64,000 nt of DNA from Lineus longissimus (GCF_910592395.1 NC_088315.1:15171808-15235807), one strand, 5' to 3'; shown: positions 10,919 to 23,591, counted from the first letter of the stretch. The notes: generated by a model from the letters alone, not told the origin. Program-made: numbers and translations.

Positions 10919-11494
10919 GTAGGTTTGGCCATTAACTGTTGAATTTATTGCAATACACTCGGACACATGGAATAACTTTACCTATGAATGGAGAGATACT
11001 AGTTATTGGTACTTCAAATTAATGCACCGGTTATCCAGGTAATGAGGCTGGTATTTATATTCATTTATGCCAACGAGGCGAAAATGTTAATATACATTAT
11101 GATTGACGTTAACGATGTTCCAGCCGCGCACCATGCGGTGCTACCGCGGTTAACTTAGGTACTACTGATAAAATGTAGGTTTGGTGGGTCAAGTCCGTTT
11201 TACGCCACGATTTTAGCTAAGCTACATATACTAGTTAAACAATATATTGGTTTGTCATTACACTTACGGAATGGGTAACCCTCGGTACGCTGAGGTGTAA
11301 CTCTGTTTGATTTTGACAAGTAATTACAGGCGAGACAGTCGTCATTCTAGGAAACACAGATTACCAACATTTTTTAAGGTGTTGTTTGAATTCTTAGTGT
11401 TCTAAAGTTGGGTGACATTTTTATATGATAAACAGTTATTTGTTTTTGAAACCCATATGCAAAAATATTGTTTATGTCTTTATTCTTTTTATAG

Positions 11495-12291
11495 GTCGTC
11501 GATTCGGGGCAGAGGAATACGCAGGACTCCGCCAGGAGGCGCGGTCCCGGGCGGCGTCGTTTTGCGTCGCCGTACCGTGGTACCGTGTCTACCGATCTGA
11601 GGCACTGAAGTACGCGGAACTCTGTGAGGAGGCGCGGTCTCGGGAGGCGACGCTTTGCGTCGCACTACCGCGGTGCCGTGACCTTGACATGAGGGGTCAC
11701 CTACTTGCGGCACGCGGGAGACCGCCAAGTCACATCCCCGACGGCTAACAAGGAAGCCAGCCCCCAAAGGTCCGAACCACAGCCGGGGTGTTCACGGAAC
11801 TATCGGGAGCCCAACGTTGCTTCCTCCAGTGAAGAGAAGTTGGACGACTTTGTCCCGTTGGGTCCTCCCGAAGGAGAGCTCCTGGAACCCCCGAGCGAAA
11901 CCATGTGGTGGTTCGATATCACCGGACGCGTGCGACGCCATCTCACAGATGCGATGTGGGGGGTGGACAGAACCTTTCTCCACGGAGTTTCGTTGGAGTT
12001 TACGGAGAGTCCGTACACCCCCTACCTCTACATGATGCCCTGTGAGTCGAAGCCACGGCTAAAAATCAGGATGGTTCGGACCGATAAAGTCGAGAAGAGG
12101 TTCCGCCCAACCATATGGGAAGAAGACCTACAAGTCATGGTTGGTGTGGAGATTGAGGACGTCACCGCCGCGGACGCCTTCACTCCCGAGGCGACCGTGA
12201 GGCTTATGCCAGTGGCAGAGGTTCTAACCGATCTGAACCACAGCGATGACGATCATGAGACGGCCATGGACGCGTCTTAATTTTAACTAAG
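11495..12291 (+). CDS. Antisense gene exon 3: unknown protein with duplicated N-terminal segment
   Basis: It begins after a clear acceptor (TTTTTATAG/GTCGTC), conserved at 60,919. The first frame (11,495-11,748) holds two imperfect copies of a segment of about 35 residues (A-E-x-Y-A-x-L-x-x-E-A-R-S-R-x-A and a C-V-A-x-P motif). A second frame (11,705-12,280) carries the conserved part, with W-W-F-D-I-T-G-R-V-R-R-H-L and Y-T-P-Y-L-Y-M-M motifs, then an acidic C-terminus ending in a stop at 12,280. A donor-like AAG/GTAACT lies at 12,291. Related copies sit at 60,112-60,919, 58,081-58,860 and 56,108-56,730. The family is unknown to me. Confidence 0.55.
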
Positions 12292-12894
12292 GTAACTGAC
12301 TTTTATTGAGTACTTCGGCTGAATGCCTGACGTCCTCTATTTTGCCTATCATTATTTGATAACACCAGCTAAGTTGATACGCCTATAATACGTTTGAGTA
12401 ATAGTTGTACCGAGAGATACCATTGAGACCACTTCGTAACTCATGATACCAACATGCAGCGCATGTCCTTTAATTGAGGTGTAGATTGTCTCAGTTAAAC
12501 TACCTGTAGTTATTGTTTTTATTTTTATAACGCTCATTATTATCTTCCCCATTTCTGAGCAACCCGTAAGTTATATCGATAGTGTCGTTATACGGACACT
12601 AACACCGAAACTTTTGTTACACGTTACACGAAGCAAAAACCAGAAAAAAACCAAGTTGAGGGAACCACTACTATACTGTGGACGAGACTTTCAACCAGTC
12701 TTAAATCATATGAAAGATTACATGCTATGTACACATATAGTTCATCTGATGTTTGCAAGGGACCGTCACCTTCGACTATCTAACCATACAATCGTACTCA
12801 GACCGGACAATGTCAAATGGGGTAGGCGTATATTTTTCACTAAGCTATTTCCAGCCCATTTGTCAATTTAACATTATCTGATAATTTCTTTCAG

Positions 12895-12971
12895 ACTATG
12901 GCCTCTCCAATCATTATGCCTCTTCTCGCTTGTTCCCTGACGATGCAACTCGACACACCAGCTAACGAGAG
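12895..12971 (+). other. Putative exon 4 of the antisense gene
   Basis: 77 bases between TTTCTTTCAG and GAGAG/GTAATG. One frame starts with ATG and encodes a short hydrophobic stretch that could be a signal peptide. Supported by splice signals only; this segment is missing in the copy at 57.8 kb. Confidence 0.3.
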
Positions 12972-13386
12972 GTAATGGGCATCAAGGCATGAGGGAGAAT
13001 ACTTGACAAGTCATTCTGGCCAATTGAAGAGTTTACATTTGCAGCATTAAAAAATGGAAGATCTTGTGTTGCATACCCACAAGTCTTCGGAACAGCGTCT
13101 TATCTTATTGACTATATACACACTCTTTAAATTCAAACACACACATAAGGATCAATAATTTTTTATCCAAAAATCCAAGTTTGAAATTCACCGTACCTTA
13201 AGGGTAACGGGAACGTCACGACCTTAGCCATTCAAATTGACTATGTACAACACACAGTTATATATAAGTTTCTTTAAATAATACATTTTTACCGGGAAGG
13301 TATCCTTGGCCCTCATACAAAGTGAGCCTTCCATCAACCTGTACTACCTTTATCATTTGTCTTGACTCATTGTTTTTTGTTTTCAG

Positions 13387-13431
13387 CATTCCTCTTCATG
13401 TGTGGTGCATTGATCTATCGCGGAATTACAG
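13387..13431 (+). other. Putative 45-bp exon 5 of the antisense gene
   Basis: Bounded by GTTTTCAG and TTACAG/GTAATC. The exon and both splice sites are preserved in reverse orientation at about 57,716-57,761. Conservation of both sites across diverged copies is the main support. It is in frame with the putative signal-peptide frame of exon 4. Confidence 0.4.
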
Positions 13432-16400
13432 GTAATCCCGTTGCACCTCGTTTGCATGATGTTTATGCCCCTGTCTGGATGGAGGCCAATATTATTCTCG
13501 GATGCACACTGCGTAACCCTATAGTTACCGAAGAAAGCTGATGCCCAAGGCAACAATATATTGACAAAACCAAACCACGCATGGGTACCTTAAGTACCAG
13601 TGTTACTATTTGTACCTCTACAGGCTTAAGTTTTAAACATATTTTCGCGTATGCAACAGACGTGATACCGACAAAGGATGAAGTGAAATGTAGAATTGGA
13701 CTATAATTATTTGACAAGTCGTCCAGTAACCCCAAGAAGTGATGCAGGACAAGCCCAAGGAGTTCAGACTTGGCCTCCTGGTGCTTGACATTTGTTTCAG
13801 CATTACTGTGATTATGGTTCCCGATCCAGTAAGATCGGGAACCATATTGTTTCTGGTCATGGTGTCTGTGTGTGTGTGTGTGCGTGCGTGTGTGTGCGTG
13901 TGTGTGTGTGTGTGTGTGTCCGTCCGTCACACCTTCATATCTTATCTCCCTCAACAGCTACAGCTCTGGAAACATGTCGTACCCCCAGGTTTGTCAACCC
14001 TGCCAATCCAATGAGCTAATCATTTTCATCCTGGGATGCCTGGATCATGATGTAATTGACATATCAGACTTGATATTTTGTCCGTCACGCTTTTTTCCAG
14101 ATGGCATAACTCGGCCATTTTGAGGTGTACAGCAATGGAAATGAGTTCTACCCCTAGGTTTTCCAACCTTTGGAATCGAATGGGCAACTCACATTTGATA
14201 TAGGATGGTGGGGTCATGGTGATATTGATATCTCAAATTTGATATTTTGCAATATTTTGATGCTAGGATAGTTTGGCAACATGCAACAAAACCTAGGTCA
14301 TCTGTGTTCATTGTAGGGTTTCAATGAAGTCAAAATGTTCAATTACAGGTGTCAGGTTGTCGAGATATCATGAGATTTTGATATATGAACTTTGATATTT
14401 TGAAATATCTTGGTCCATGGTATAGTGAGAGTCACGGAAACTTCACCTACATATGTTATTAAGGTTGCTCATTTCAATTATGCAATGACCTTGAAGGTTA
14501 AAGGTCAAGGTCAAGGTCAAACTCAAAATTTTTGTTACTGAATATAACTACGTGGGAACCATATGACATTCACAATGTCTTCTTGTTAGCATTGCGTCCA
14601 CTGCATGATTTCTTCCTGTGAAAACGAGGACAGTCTTGCCAAGGCTTCGGAAACATGTATGGGTGCCTTTTCTGATTTCAGCATAAGGCCAGGCAATGAA
14701 ACCAACCAACTACCAGCTTCTGACCCGTTTATACAATAACATTGTTATTTGTGTAATTTTACCGATAATTTATGCAATTTTGACTAATGGAGCATGTGAC
14801 ATTTATGATGATATACAGGATTTACTGAACATTTAATTGCTTATTATGACCTTTTCAGCATTGACCTTACAGGAAGATCGTTGTGACAGACTACATCAAC
14901 CCTTGGTTCGCACTTTATATCGTGCTGAGCAATATTATTGATTCATGGTTTTTCTTACTTTCAGTACTGTGGTTGAGTATTTGATGATATAATTGTTCGT
15001 TGACGCATTAATTGATTATTTGCTTAAGCTTTTACATATATGGCTTCATTATGGTTCTACTCACACTTCTCTGATATTTTGGAACCGTTACATCGTGATA
15101 TGATTTGATTTGGGCCACCTGTTATCATGACATCTTTTTGTTAACCCAGGAACAACCTCTGGGTGAACCACTACTTCTTTTCCTAGAAGTAACTCCGCTT
15201 TAGGAGTCACTCATCTTATGCGCCGTCAATCCCGGAACTACATCGGGGTAACAACATTTGAATTACTGCTTATATTTTGTCAATCCAGGAACTGCATCTG
15301 GATAAACAACATGTTCGCGACATCAGTCATGCTGGTTGAACCAGAAACTTGAATGACCTCATGCATTTATTCAATGCGGATTTTTTATAATCCACTATTC
15401 TATGCGGATTTTTTTTATAATCCACTATATTCTTAGGTACTTTGCCTATGACACAATTAATAACATATTATCCTCACTATCACAATCCAGCGTGGCCCTT
15501 GCCAACCCATACCAAACCTTATAATTTGTTTACAATGCAGTAAGTCATTTCTAAATTCTGGAATATACGTACATTGCTCAGTTGGACAGTCTGATGCAAC
15601 GCACCGACGCCCTACCTTAAAGATACAAAATGAGTTGTTTACCTATGCGTTCCAACCTTGTTATAAAATGAACCATATACCTGTCCGTTTTTTACGAGGC
15701 TACTTAGCATATTTTGCTTGTTTACATTGTGATCAGGCCCAGCCGTTGATCATAGGAGTCAGTGAAGGTGTTAATTTGATTTGTTTGCTTTTTACCGCCG
15801 AGCAAGACACTTGTTCCGCAACAGCACAGAGGTTAAGTCTCCTCTTGTCGTTAACATAGATAGTATATTGGAGATTAATTGAAGTATGACATGGTGAGTC
15901 TGAGGTGTTATCTTATTGACGCCATTCAACAGTCAGTGGCCTTTAGATCTTTAAACGCAGGCTATTACCTCCATTGTGTCCTTTGGTTAAGTGTGGTGCG
16001 AGGAACTGTGTCCTTCTTACCTCGCCGGTACATCCAGAACATCAGCCTGAACGTCTTCTGACTGAATATCCGGGCCCGATTACGTAGGAGCGCAGGGCTA
16101 TAATAAGCCGAACTATGTGGCACACTTTTGGCAGGTTACCCGCACGTTTCGGACCATAAGGTAGGAGGGGTATACGTTTTATATCGCGATCTTGACTCTC
16201 CTGACTTTCTTGTTAAATGTATCAAGGTTAATGATCTAGTTTTATTTGTTAATCTGATGGCAAGTAAAAAAAAATGTGTTTTTTTTTGTAATTGGTTAGG
16301 ATAAGGTTACCACCTTAGCTCAGACAATGCATAAATTTTACGGAGATTAGATGTGCTATTCACATTCAGGAACAACCGCCGCTCGGAAGTGATAGACTAG

Positions 16401-16660
16401 TCCATTTATATACTATAATTTGACTCCCATGCTCATGTCGGTGGAGCCTAATGTTTTTCTGACGATATGCCTTTTACCTTTAACACATGTTCTGGACTCA
16501 ATACATTTTTATGCCTGTTGGTCAATTGGTGCCAATGCTGAATAGGGTTCACATTGTGGGTGCCAATGCTAACGACATGGAGGTTCTTTTTTTGTTTGAG
16601 TACTGTCCGTTCCCAGACGAACGGGTTTTTTAGAATTGTTTTTCTGCGCACCTTTATGGT
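13432..16660. other. Long non-coding stretch in the giant element
   Basis: Contains a TG microsatellite (13,866-13,918), short AAGGTC repeats (about 14,490-14,520), further acceptor-like sites (for example CTCAACAG at 13,957) and AT-rich sequence. No ORF here is convincing. 13,432-13,560 has a reverse copy at 57,590-57,715. Confidence 0.5.
13866..13918. repeat. TG dinucleotide microsatellite
   Basis: A nearly pure TG tract with a few C and CG interruptions. It creates spurious Val-Cys ORFs on both strands. Confidence 0.9.
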
Positions 16661-16666
16661 GAGTGC

Positions 16667-17430
16667 TTAATCAACATCGTTGATATTTCCAAAATGAGGC
16701 ATGAAACCGGAGGCACCCTCTTTTTCGAGTTGACGAAGATATTTTTTATATGCAGGTGGGGGTAAGGGGTTGGCTTGAAGAATGCTTAAGCGATTAGCCT
16801 CAAGAGCAAGGGATTCCTCGTCGGGTTCAGGAGGAACTCCTACAATTGGTGGAATATAGAGGGTAAATGAGGTGCGCCGGGTGCGGAACAGAATTGTCGC
16901 ACATGTTTGACAGCGCCAGTTACGCACGTAAAAATCGTCAGTGTAGCGACCGACGCAATGCAGGTGATAGGGGGTGTTGCAACATGGAGCAAACATCACG
17001 ACAAAGTTCGGGCCAGTCACTGCAATTCCCCACTGGAATTTAGAATAGCAAATTTTACAGATTTTATGCTCAAAATAGCGGGCATACTGGTGCTCTAAAG
17101 TACGATGTGCATTCCGAATTATGAGGGCAAGTGGTCGCGCCCGTGTGGTGGTTGGGGGTGATCTGTGCCACACAGTAGCCATAAAATAATCATCGAGAGT
17201 TAATTCAGTGACACGCCCTTGCTTCATTATGAATGTCTTAACATAGTTTACAACAACTGCCCCCGGAGGAAGGATCTGCTGTACCCTAATCAGGAGGCGC
17301 GCAGCGTTCTTGAGGGTAAGCTTTGTGTCAACATACATAGCAACAAAATTTTGGTGGGGGGGCTTTAAAACGAAACGCCAAAAGCTGTAAGGTTCCGTAG
17401 ACGCCTGAAGTACCCCTCGTAAATGGAGTG
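16667..17430 (-). pseudogene. RING/PHD-like zinc protein, C-terminal part
   Basis: About 255 codons read leftward. The N-terminal half is hydrophobic and helical. The central region has a cross-brace zinc pattern: C-K-I-C, then A-P-C-C-N-T-P-Y-H-L-H-C, then C-Q-T-C. That spacing resembles RING-H2 or PHD domains, which are typical of E3 ubiquitin ligases or histone readers. A Pro-rich, charged tail follows. The first residues continue a protein whose N-terminus is at 32,940-33,210. The 63-kb copy joins the two without a break. The MULE and the LINE have separated the halves. Ligase activity is inference. Confidence 0.65.
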
Positions 17431-17438
17431 CCAACAGT
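17431..17438. repeat. MULE target-site duplication (left), CCAACAGT
   Basis: The same 8 bases follow the element at 28,980-28,987. The unoccupied copy at 63,252-63,259 has them once. Confidence 0.85.
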
Positions 17439-17451
17439 GAGTGTTACTTTA

Positions 17452-17886
17452 GTGCGAGTTGCGAGTTGCGAGTTACAAAATGCGAGTTGCGAGTTACAAT
17501 GTGCGAGTTGCGAGTTAAAAAATGCGGGTTGCGAGTTACAAAATGCGAGTTGCGAGTTACAAAGTGCGAGTTGCGATTTACAAAGTGCGAGTTGCGAGTT
17601 ACAAAGTGCGAGTTGCGAGTTACAAAGTGCGAGTTGCGAGTTACAAAGTGCGAGTTGCGAGTTACAAAGTGCGAGTTGCGAGTTAAAAAATGCGAGTTGC
17701 GAGTTAAAAAATGCGAGTTGCGAGTTAAAAAATGCGAGTTGCGAGTTACAAAATGCGAGTTGCGAGTTACAAAGTGCGAGTTGCGAGTTAAAAAATGCGA
17801 GTTGCGAGTTAAAAAATGCGAGTTGCGAGTTAAAAAATGCGAGTTGCGAGTTACAAAATGCGAGTTGCGAGTTACAAAGTGCGATT
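17452..17886 (+). repeat. Left 21-bp tandem array (MULE terminal repeat)
   Basis: About 20 copies of a 21-base unit: TGCGAGTTGCGAGTTA plus a five-base spacer of three main types (CAAAG, CAAAA, AAAAA). Because 21 is a multiple of three and the unit has no stop in several frames, it creates long artificial ORFs on both strands. Confidence 0.95.
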
Positions 17887-18091
17887 GATGGTAGTGATTA
17901 AGCTTATTGAGCCCGTCAGTCTGCGGTGCCGCTCGCTGCTGTTCCCTTCCCCTCTGTAACTTCTGAACGACACAATATTTTGGGTTGAAATTTGGTCTGC
18001 TGATAGAGGGCGGGCCAAAGGTGTGTCGCGTCGAAAAATCGGCCGAGCTTGATTCTCGAGTTGGCCACCAGGGGGCCAAAACCAAAAACAC

Positions 18092-19465
18092 TTAAAGTGT
18101 TAGAACTCGCTTAATATTCGTCAGATCGTGTTTGATTCTCGACTTTAGAGGTCCAAATTCATAGACCCCCCGCAGTGCTTACATACTAAGTGGATGGCCC
18201 CATAGTCAGAACATGTCTGATTGTGACCATTTCGTGTTTGAACATCCCTATGCTGACACAGTTTCAAGGTAGACTGCCCAGAGAGGTTTCAAACTACACA
18301 TTTTTCAATAAACACCCCAACAGCGACGGGGGACATTCATTGCTATGCTTGTTGATTACTGAATGACGTTCTTCAGGGATCACTTTCCGTGTCCTCAGTG
18401 ATGGGGCGCTTGGAGAGGGAAGGGAGTACTTTTGCTATCGATTTAACTTCCCCAATGATAGGAAAGATCTCCTTTTTGGATAGATCTTTGAATATAATAA
18501 TATAAGTATCTCAGCTGAAAAAGGGACAATTTATTCAAGTGGGACCAGCAAATGGCAGGCTGCACATTGGTTTGTTTTGTCCACCAAAGATCACAGAGGA
18601 ACACCTTGCATGAAATTGAGCAAAAAACTTAAGAGTACAAATTCATATCAGTATAAATTTGATTTTTTTCTACAATGAATCGACATGGCAATAATGTTAC
18701 AACAGTAGATTAAGAGGGCTTGTCGACAATTATAGGCTTTATTGCAGAAGATCAATTTTTCAAACGAACAGTAATTTTGCATTTTATAATTGGTCCTTTA
18801 CAAAGTTAGGCCAAACCTTTTTATAAGTTCTGTACACATTTGCTGACAGGTCTGTAAGTAACAGAAAGGCTAGCAAGACGAGAAAAAAAGCAATAACAAT
18901 GATAATAAAACCCAGAACCCTATATGTGCCCAGTCCATCGCACCAGTATATCAGCAGGTATGATTGATCCAGTATTAAAGACCAATCAAACAATAAATCA
19001 ATAAAAATGATACTCTGGCACAAGGGGCGGTTCACAAGGTAGAAGTTTCATGAAATGGTACAATTATTATGATATATAATGTGAAATGCACAATCCAATG
19101 CACCAGACATTATGCCTGATCAATCTTAGAATAATCAGTATATAAATCAAGGAATAAAAGGACGGTCCGGTGCATCAAAATGAATGATGCACGAAAGGGA
19201 GGAGACACTCCTGCAGACGATTCTGGACTAACTCCCATATGTTGGGTTTATATTATATACCTTGCGGGTTGTCCACACCTGTTACCGTGTGCAATACAGC
19301 CCATGCTTCATATTAAGCAACAATCATATATATTTCAAAAAAATGTTCTGAAAACCTTGCATCAGCATTGGCAATATTGCTTACTGCAAACCTGAACCTA
19401 AACCTTTCAGCAAGCCAACGATTAATCCAAGTCATAAGATGACCAATGCAAAGAGGCATTCACAG
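18092..19465. other. MULE left internal region, mostly non-coding
   Basis: No supported gene. A minus-strand frame at 19,035-18,784 (83 codons) encodes a strongly hydrophobic C-terminal segment (about residues 40-62) and could be a small membrane-protein exon. Nothing else supports it. Confidence 0.35.
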
Positions 19466-19470
19466 AATGT

Positions 19471-20355
19471 AAAACCAGTCATTTTTCCCAAGTCGTTCGG
19501 GTGCTAGCCTTAAAGCTACTTGGCGGATTCGAACAAATTAAGTTTTTTATCAATGTGGAGAGAAGTGTTTGAAAATTAAAATTAGAAAAATACCAAACTT
19601 CGTAATAATCTGACCGGTATATTTCTAGTAGAGTATTTTAGTTTGTGTATCATCGAAAATGTAATTACTACTTACTTTGTTATAGATATAGGCCCCTATT
19701 GTTTAAATAACTTCGAAACTCCTTCTCGAAAGTTAAAGGGAAACTCCCTCTCGAAAGTTGAAGGAATAACAAAATTACTGTAAAACCAGTCTTGTCCAAG
19801 TCGTTCAGGGTGCCAGCCTCAAAGCTACTTGGCGGATTCCAACAAAGTAAGTTTTTATCAATGTAGAGAGACGTGTTTGAAAATTAAAATTAGAAAAATA
19901 CCAAACTTTGTAATGATTTGACTGGTAGAGTATTTTAGTTTGTGTATCATCGAAAAGATTTGTTATAGATATACGTTGTATTGTTCAAATAACTTCGAAA
20001 ATTCCTTCTCAAAAGTTGAAGGAAGCTCCCGCTCGAAAGTTGAAGGAGTAACAAAATTACTGTAAAACCAGTCATGTCCAAGTCGTTCAGGGTGCTAGCT
20101 TCAAAACTACTTGGCGGATTCGAACAAAGTAAGTTTTTTATCAATGTGGAGAGAAGTATTTGAAAATTAAAATTAGAAAAATACCAAACTTTGTAATTAT
20201 CTGACTAGTATATTTTTCTGGTAGAGTATTTTAGTGTGTGTATTATCGAAAATGAAGTTACTACTTCCTTTGTTATAGCAATGCTTATAGATATATTGTT
20301 CAAATTACTTCGTAACTCCCCGGGGAAACTTCTTCTCGAAAATTAAAGGAGTAAC
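19471..20355 (+). repeat. Three tandem copies of a repeat of about 290 bp
   Basis: Copies start at about 19,471, 19,782 and 20,064 with the shared phrase AAAACCAGTC. Each carries the same downstream blocks (CAAGTCGTTC, CTTGGCGGATTC, GAAAATTAAAATTAG). The spacing is about 311 and 282 bp, with small indels between copies. Confidence 0.9.
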
Positions 20356-21001
20356 AAAATCATTTTGCATCCTATAATGAAACAACATGCGGTCGACATA
20401 AAAAGTGAAATTACCTATTGTGTAATAAGTGACATGACATGCAAGTTATAATACAATTTAATTTAAAAAGTATGCTGTATGAGGATCGAACAAAACAAGT
20501 GTTCCTTCTCTTTTGCAGTATGGTAGAACCCACCGAATACTTTACTTATCCCAGATTCACCTTGAATCCAAGGAGGAGATCAGAACAGCAGATCCTGGAA
20601 ACTGTCCCTAGATCAGTAGATAATAGAAATACGGTACCCAAAAGTGGGTTATCAGGGCAGACATAAACTGTGTCATATAAAAACCATCTTTCTTTCCCCA
20701 GTTTTCAATCACCGTTGTCTATAATATGCACAAGAAATGTCCTAATTTTGTTTTTTTGATGGTGATTTCATCCCTATCTTGCTTTGGTATGAAATACATC
20801 AGACGAGTTGCATTCATGTTGAAGTTATGTTGAGTTATGCGCAACAAAATGATATACGTGCATGTATCAAAAGTTAGTAATGTGAAAATGAGCTAAGTGC
20901 ATCATATCGACAATAACCTAAATGTTATGCTAAATGCTATTTTGATGGCAGACCGTCACTGTTTTGTCTAAGGACAAACTGATCAATTATCCATGTGAAC
21001 A
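20356..21001. other. MULE 3' flank of the transposase gene
   Basis: AT-rich. An acceptor-like TTTTGCAG at about 20,518 precedes a short plus-strand frame, but I see no product to assign. Confidence 0.35.
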
Positions 21002-23090
21002 TTATATATTTATGCCAAAGTTTTTCAACACATTTTTGTTGCCCTCTGTTAAATGGTGTTTCACTTCATTGTGAATTATTATTTCATTCAGTTCTGCGTA
21101 CGGTTTTTCAATCCGCACACAATTCATATTGAGGTGGAAGTAGGCTGCAGATGACTTTGGGGCAACACATTCTTCACCACCACTTGCCACATATCTCCTC
21201 TTGAGGTGCGTTTTCAAAATGACATCATCTGGTTTCTTCTTGTACTTCATGGCAAATGTTTTCTTGCAACCATAGCATGAATTCAGGTTCGGAATGGGTG
21301 TTGAGAAGCATACCGAGAGAGGCTGGTCATAGCTTTTCTTCGCACATGTAGGAGGAGCACTTACTTTCCTTTTCTTTGCTTCAGGTGGCCGATGGCTTCC
21401 TTTCTTTGGGATGTAAATGGCCAACTCTCGACCATATTCTGCGACTCTTTTCTTGTCTTTTTGGAATCTTTCGGCATTCTTCTGGTTCACAGACCTTCCT
21501 CTTCCTCCCTTGTAGCCACCATCTTGAAAGCTGTTGATCTCTGCTTCCTGCCGAATGGCGTCAATGACGTCTTGCCGGGCGGCCTCTAAAAGGGACATCT
21601 TTGGTTTTGCACTACTCATCTTGGAGTGCCCAACCTCGGCCAGGTTGGACACAGGGGCGTCACTCTGTTTAAAGGCTCTGAATATGTGGCTTCGCCTCTG
21701 ATACCACCAGTTGTACCAACTCTTCAGATCGCTGTACTTCTCTTTGAATTGTTGCATCCTTTCACATGCGGAGTCGAACTCAGGAATGGTGTATGCAGTA
21801 AGCATAGCATGTGCCATATCAATGAACTGTGCACAATGCTCTGACGATACTTTCTTTGCATGTCGCTGCACGCTTTGTTTGAAATGAAACTCACAGGAGA
21901 CTGTCCTACGAATTGCATCTTGACCAAAAACATCGCTGATGCTCCTCCAATTTGCATGATTTTCATCCGCTACGAACCCAGATGGATTAAATTTTACACT
22001 CTTCCCAGCTGCCTCAGACAGCATCTGATTGAGGACTTGCCAGAACGTAGTCAGATTGGTGGTGTCTTCCTTCTCTGCATCTGAAACTGCCAGCCGCACA
22101 ACCCTCCTTAAGACCGGATGGTATACCCACAGCGTAATGGTGATATAACCTCGACAGTGATCATGTTTTCCATCAACATATGCGTACTCCTCTGCCAATA
22201 TTCCATCATTGTCCCTGTCCATAGAGAGACATAGTTCTGCCATCTGAGAACTTGACTTGAACACAAAGGAATGTTCACCATTTAAGGCTCTGTTGTTGAT
22301 CTTAAATATGAAAAAACGGTCTTTCTCGTCACATTTCTGTTTAAAGTCTGCAAGGGCTTCGAAATTCTCTCCATATGGGGAAAGAGTTTTCTTCAGTCGT
22401 TCTTTTGCGTTGTGCAGCCGCTTCATGTCCGTGTACTTATCAGCCACATCCTCCAAATCCTCCCATTTGAAAGCTTCTGATGATAATATCTGCATCATCT
22501 TCCCACTCACAATATTACTAGGCCTGATCCCTGGATTCTGCTGAATATCCAGCTTAAGCGATTCGACCGAAATTTTCGGCTTCTTTGCTGCGCATGTATG
22601 GTCGCCGATATGCATAACAACAACATGGTCTTTGAAGTATTCCCATACTTCGGTGGCGTTGCAGTCAATTTTATTCACTGGCATACTGCAAGTGCGACAC
22701 ACAAAAGTTCCATTTTCCTTTATAAATTGTCGTCTGTTTTGACATCCGTACATCTTAGTGTACATACAGTCGTTGTTCCTGCACACTGGGGAACCCCTGC
22801 AGTGTGCAATCCGCCGCGTCCCTTTGAATCCGACTCTTGAGCTTTTGCAGTATCGCTCCCATGGTCTCCCATCTCTTGCAACTTTCATCATGTCCTCCTT
22901 TTTTTCACAAGGGATTTGGTAAATTTGAAGACATTGAAGAATTTGATATCGAATGGTAGCCTGTCTACCTTCTTTGCTTGGCACTTAGCCCAGTGCTTTA
23001 CATCATACTTGGTGTTCTTGAATGTTTTCTTCTTTGAGGAGCTGACAAAGCAATCTGTAACCATACCATTTGACTGCACCAAAACCCCAT
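21002..23090 (-). CDS. MULE transposase (last exon of the kinase-protease-transposase gene)
   Basis: The 660-codon frame (22,984-21,002) shows a Cys/His zinc-binding N-terminus of the WRKY/GCM or FLYWCH type (about residues 46-75), then the MULE catalytic core. The core has D271 in A-Y-V-D-G-K, D340 in V-A-D-E-N-H-A-N-W, the C-x2-H signature at C364/H367, and E450 in N-L-A-E-V-G-H-S-K-M. A Lys-rich Cys-containing tail follows. The exon probably begins at 23,090 after TTTTTTTCAG. A second frame covers 23,085-22,905 and joins the catalytic frame only if one base changes in the T tract near 22,897-22,904. This is probably the enzyme that moves the element. Confidence 0.85.
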
Positions 23091-23591
23091 CTGAAAAAAA
23101 ATATGAAAGAAGCTATTTGATCATCAAACCCAAGTGTTTCATAAGCACTAATTAACCTTAGCAAATTCTGTGTTGCCTCATGTTGTTCCAGGAAAAAAAC
23201 ATGTCCCATGTCGTCGTTAGCGTTCTAGTTTGCTGGTGTCTTTTACAGGAGGACAACATCGTGTGCCAGGTCGCTGCGTTACCAAAAAATAAGCGGGCAA
23301 TCATGTCCAAGGTAGCTTCGGCCGAGCAATTTTGTTTCAGGTTGCCGGCACAAGGGTATATATTAACATTTCTTAAATTGATAGAGAGGTGGCATGATAA
23401 TGCCCTTCGGGACAGAGGGCAAATATCCAGGGGTATCAATTAAAATGTTAATTGTTAATGTTTATTTCTGTTGCCACCATCTGGCAGTCCCCAGAGCTTT
23501 TTATTTATCAAAATTTACTGGATGCAAAAGTTGAAATCTCCATCATTTTTTTAAATAACATGCACTGCCTGAGACATTCAAAATATAGTAC

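Noticed and set aside
12614-12871. 85-codon plus-strand ORF in the antisense gene
   Set aside because: Falls in a putative intron, is not preserved in the copy at 57.8 kb, and shows no motif.
13739-14123. Val/Cys-rich ORFs near 13.9 kb
   Set aside because: They are translations of the TG microsatellite.
17452-17886. CRISPR-like array
   Set aside because: Units are contiguous, with only 5-base variable spacers, in animal DNA; it is a satellite.
17428-18091. Long ORFs of 140-215 codons on both strands over the 21-bp array
   Set aside because: A repeat unit of 21 bases without stops in several frames gives open frames automatically on both strands; the peptides are pure heptad repeats with no other support.
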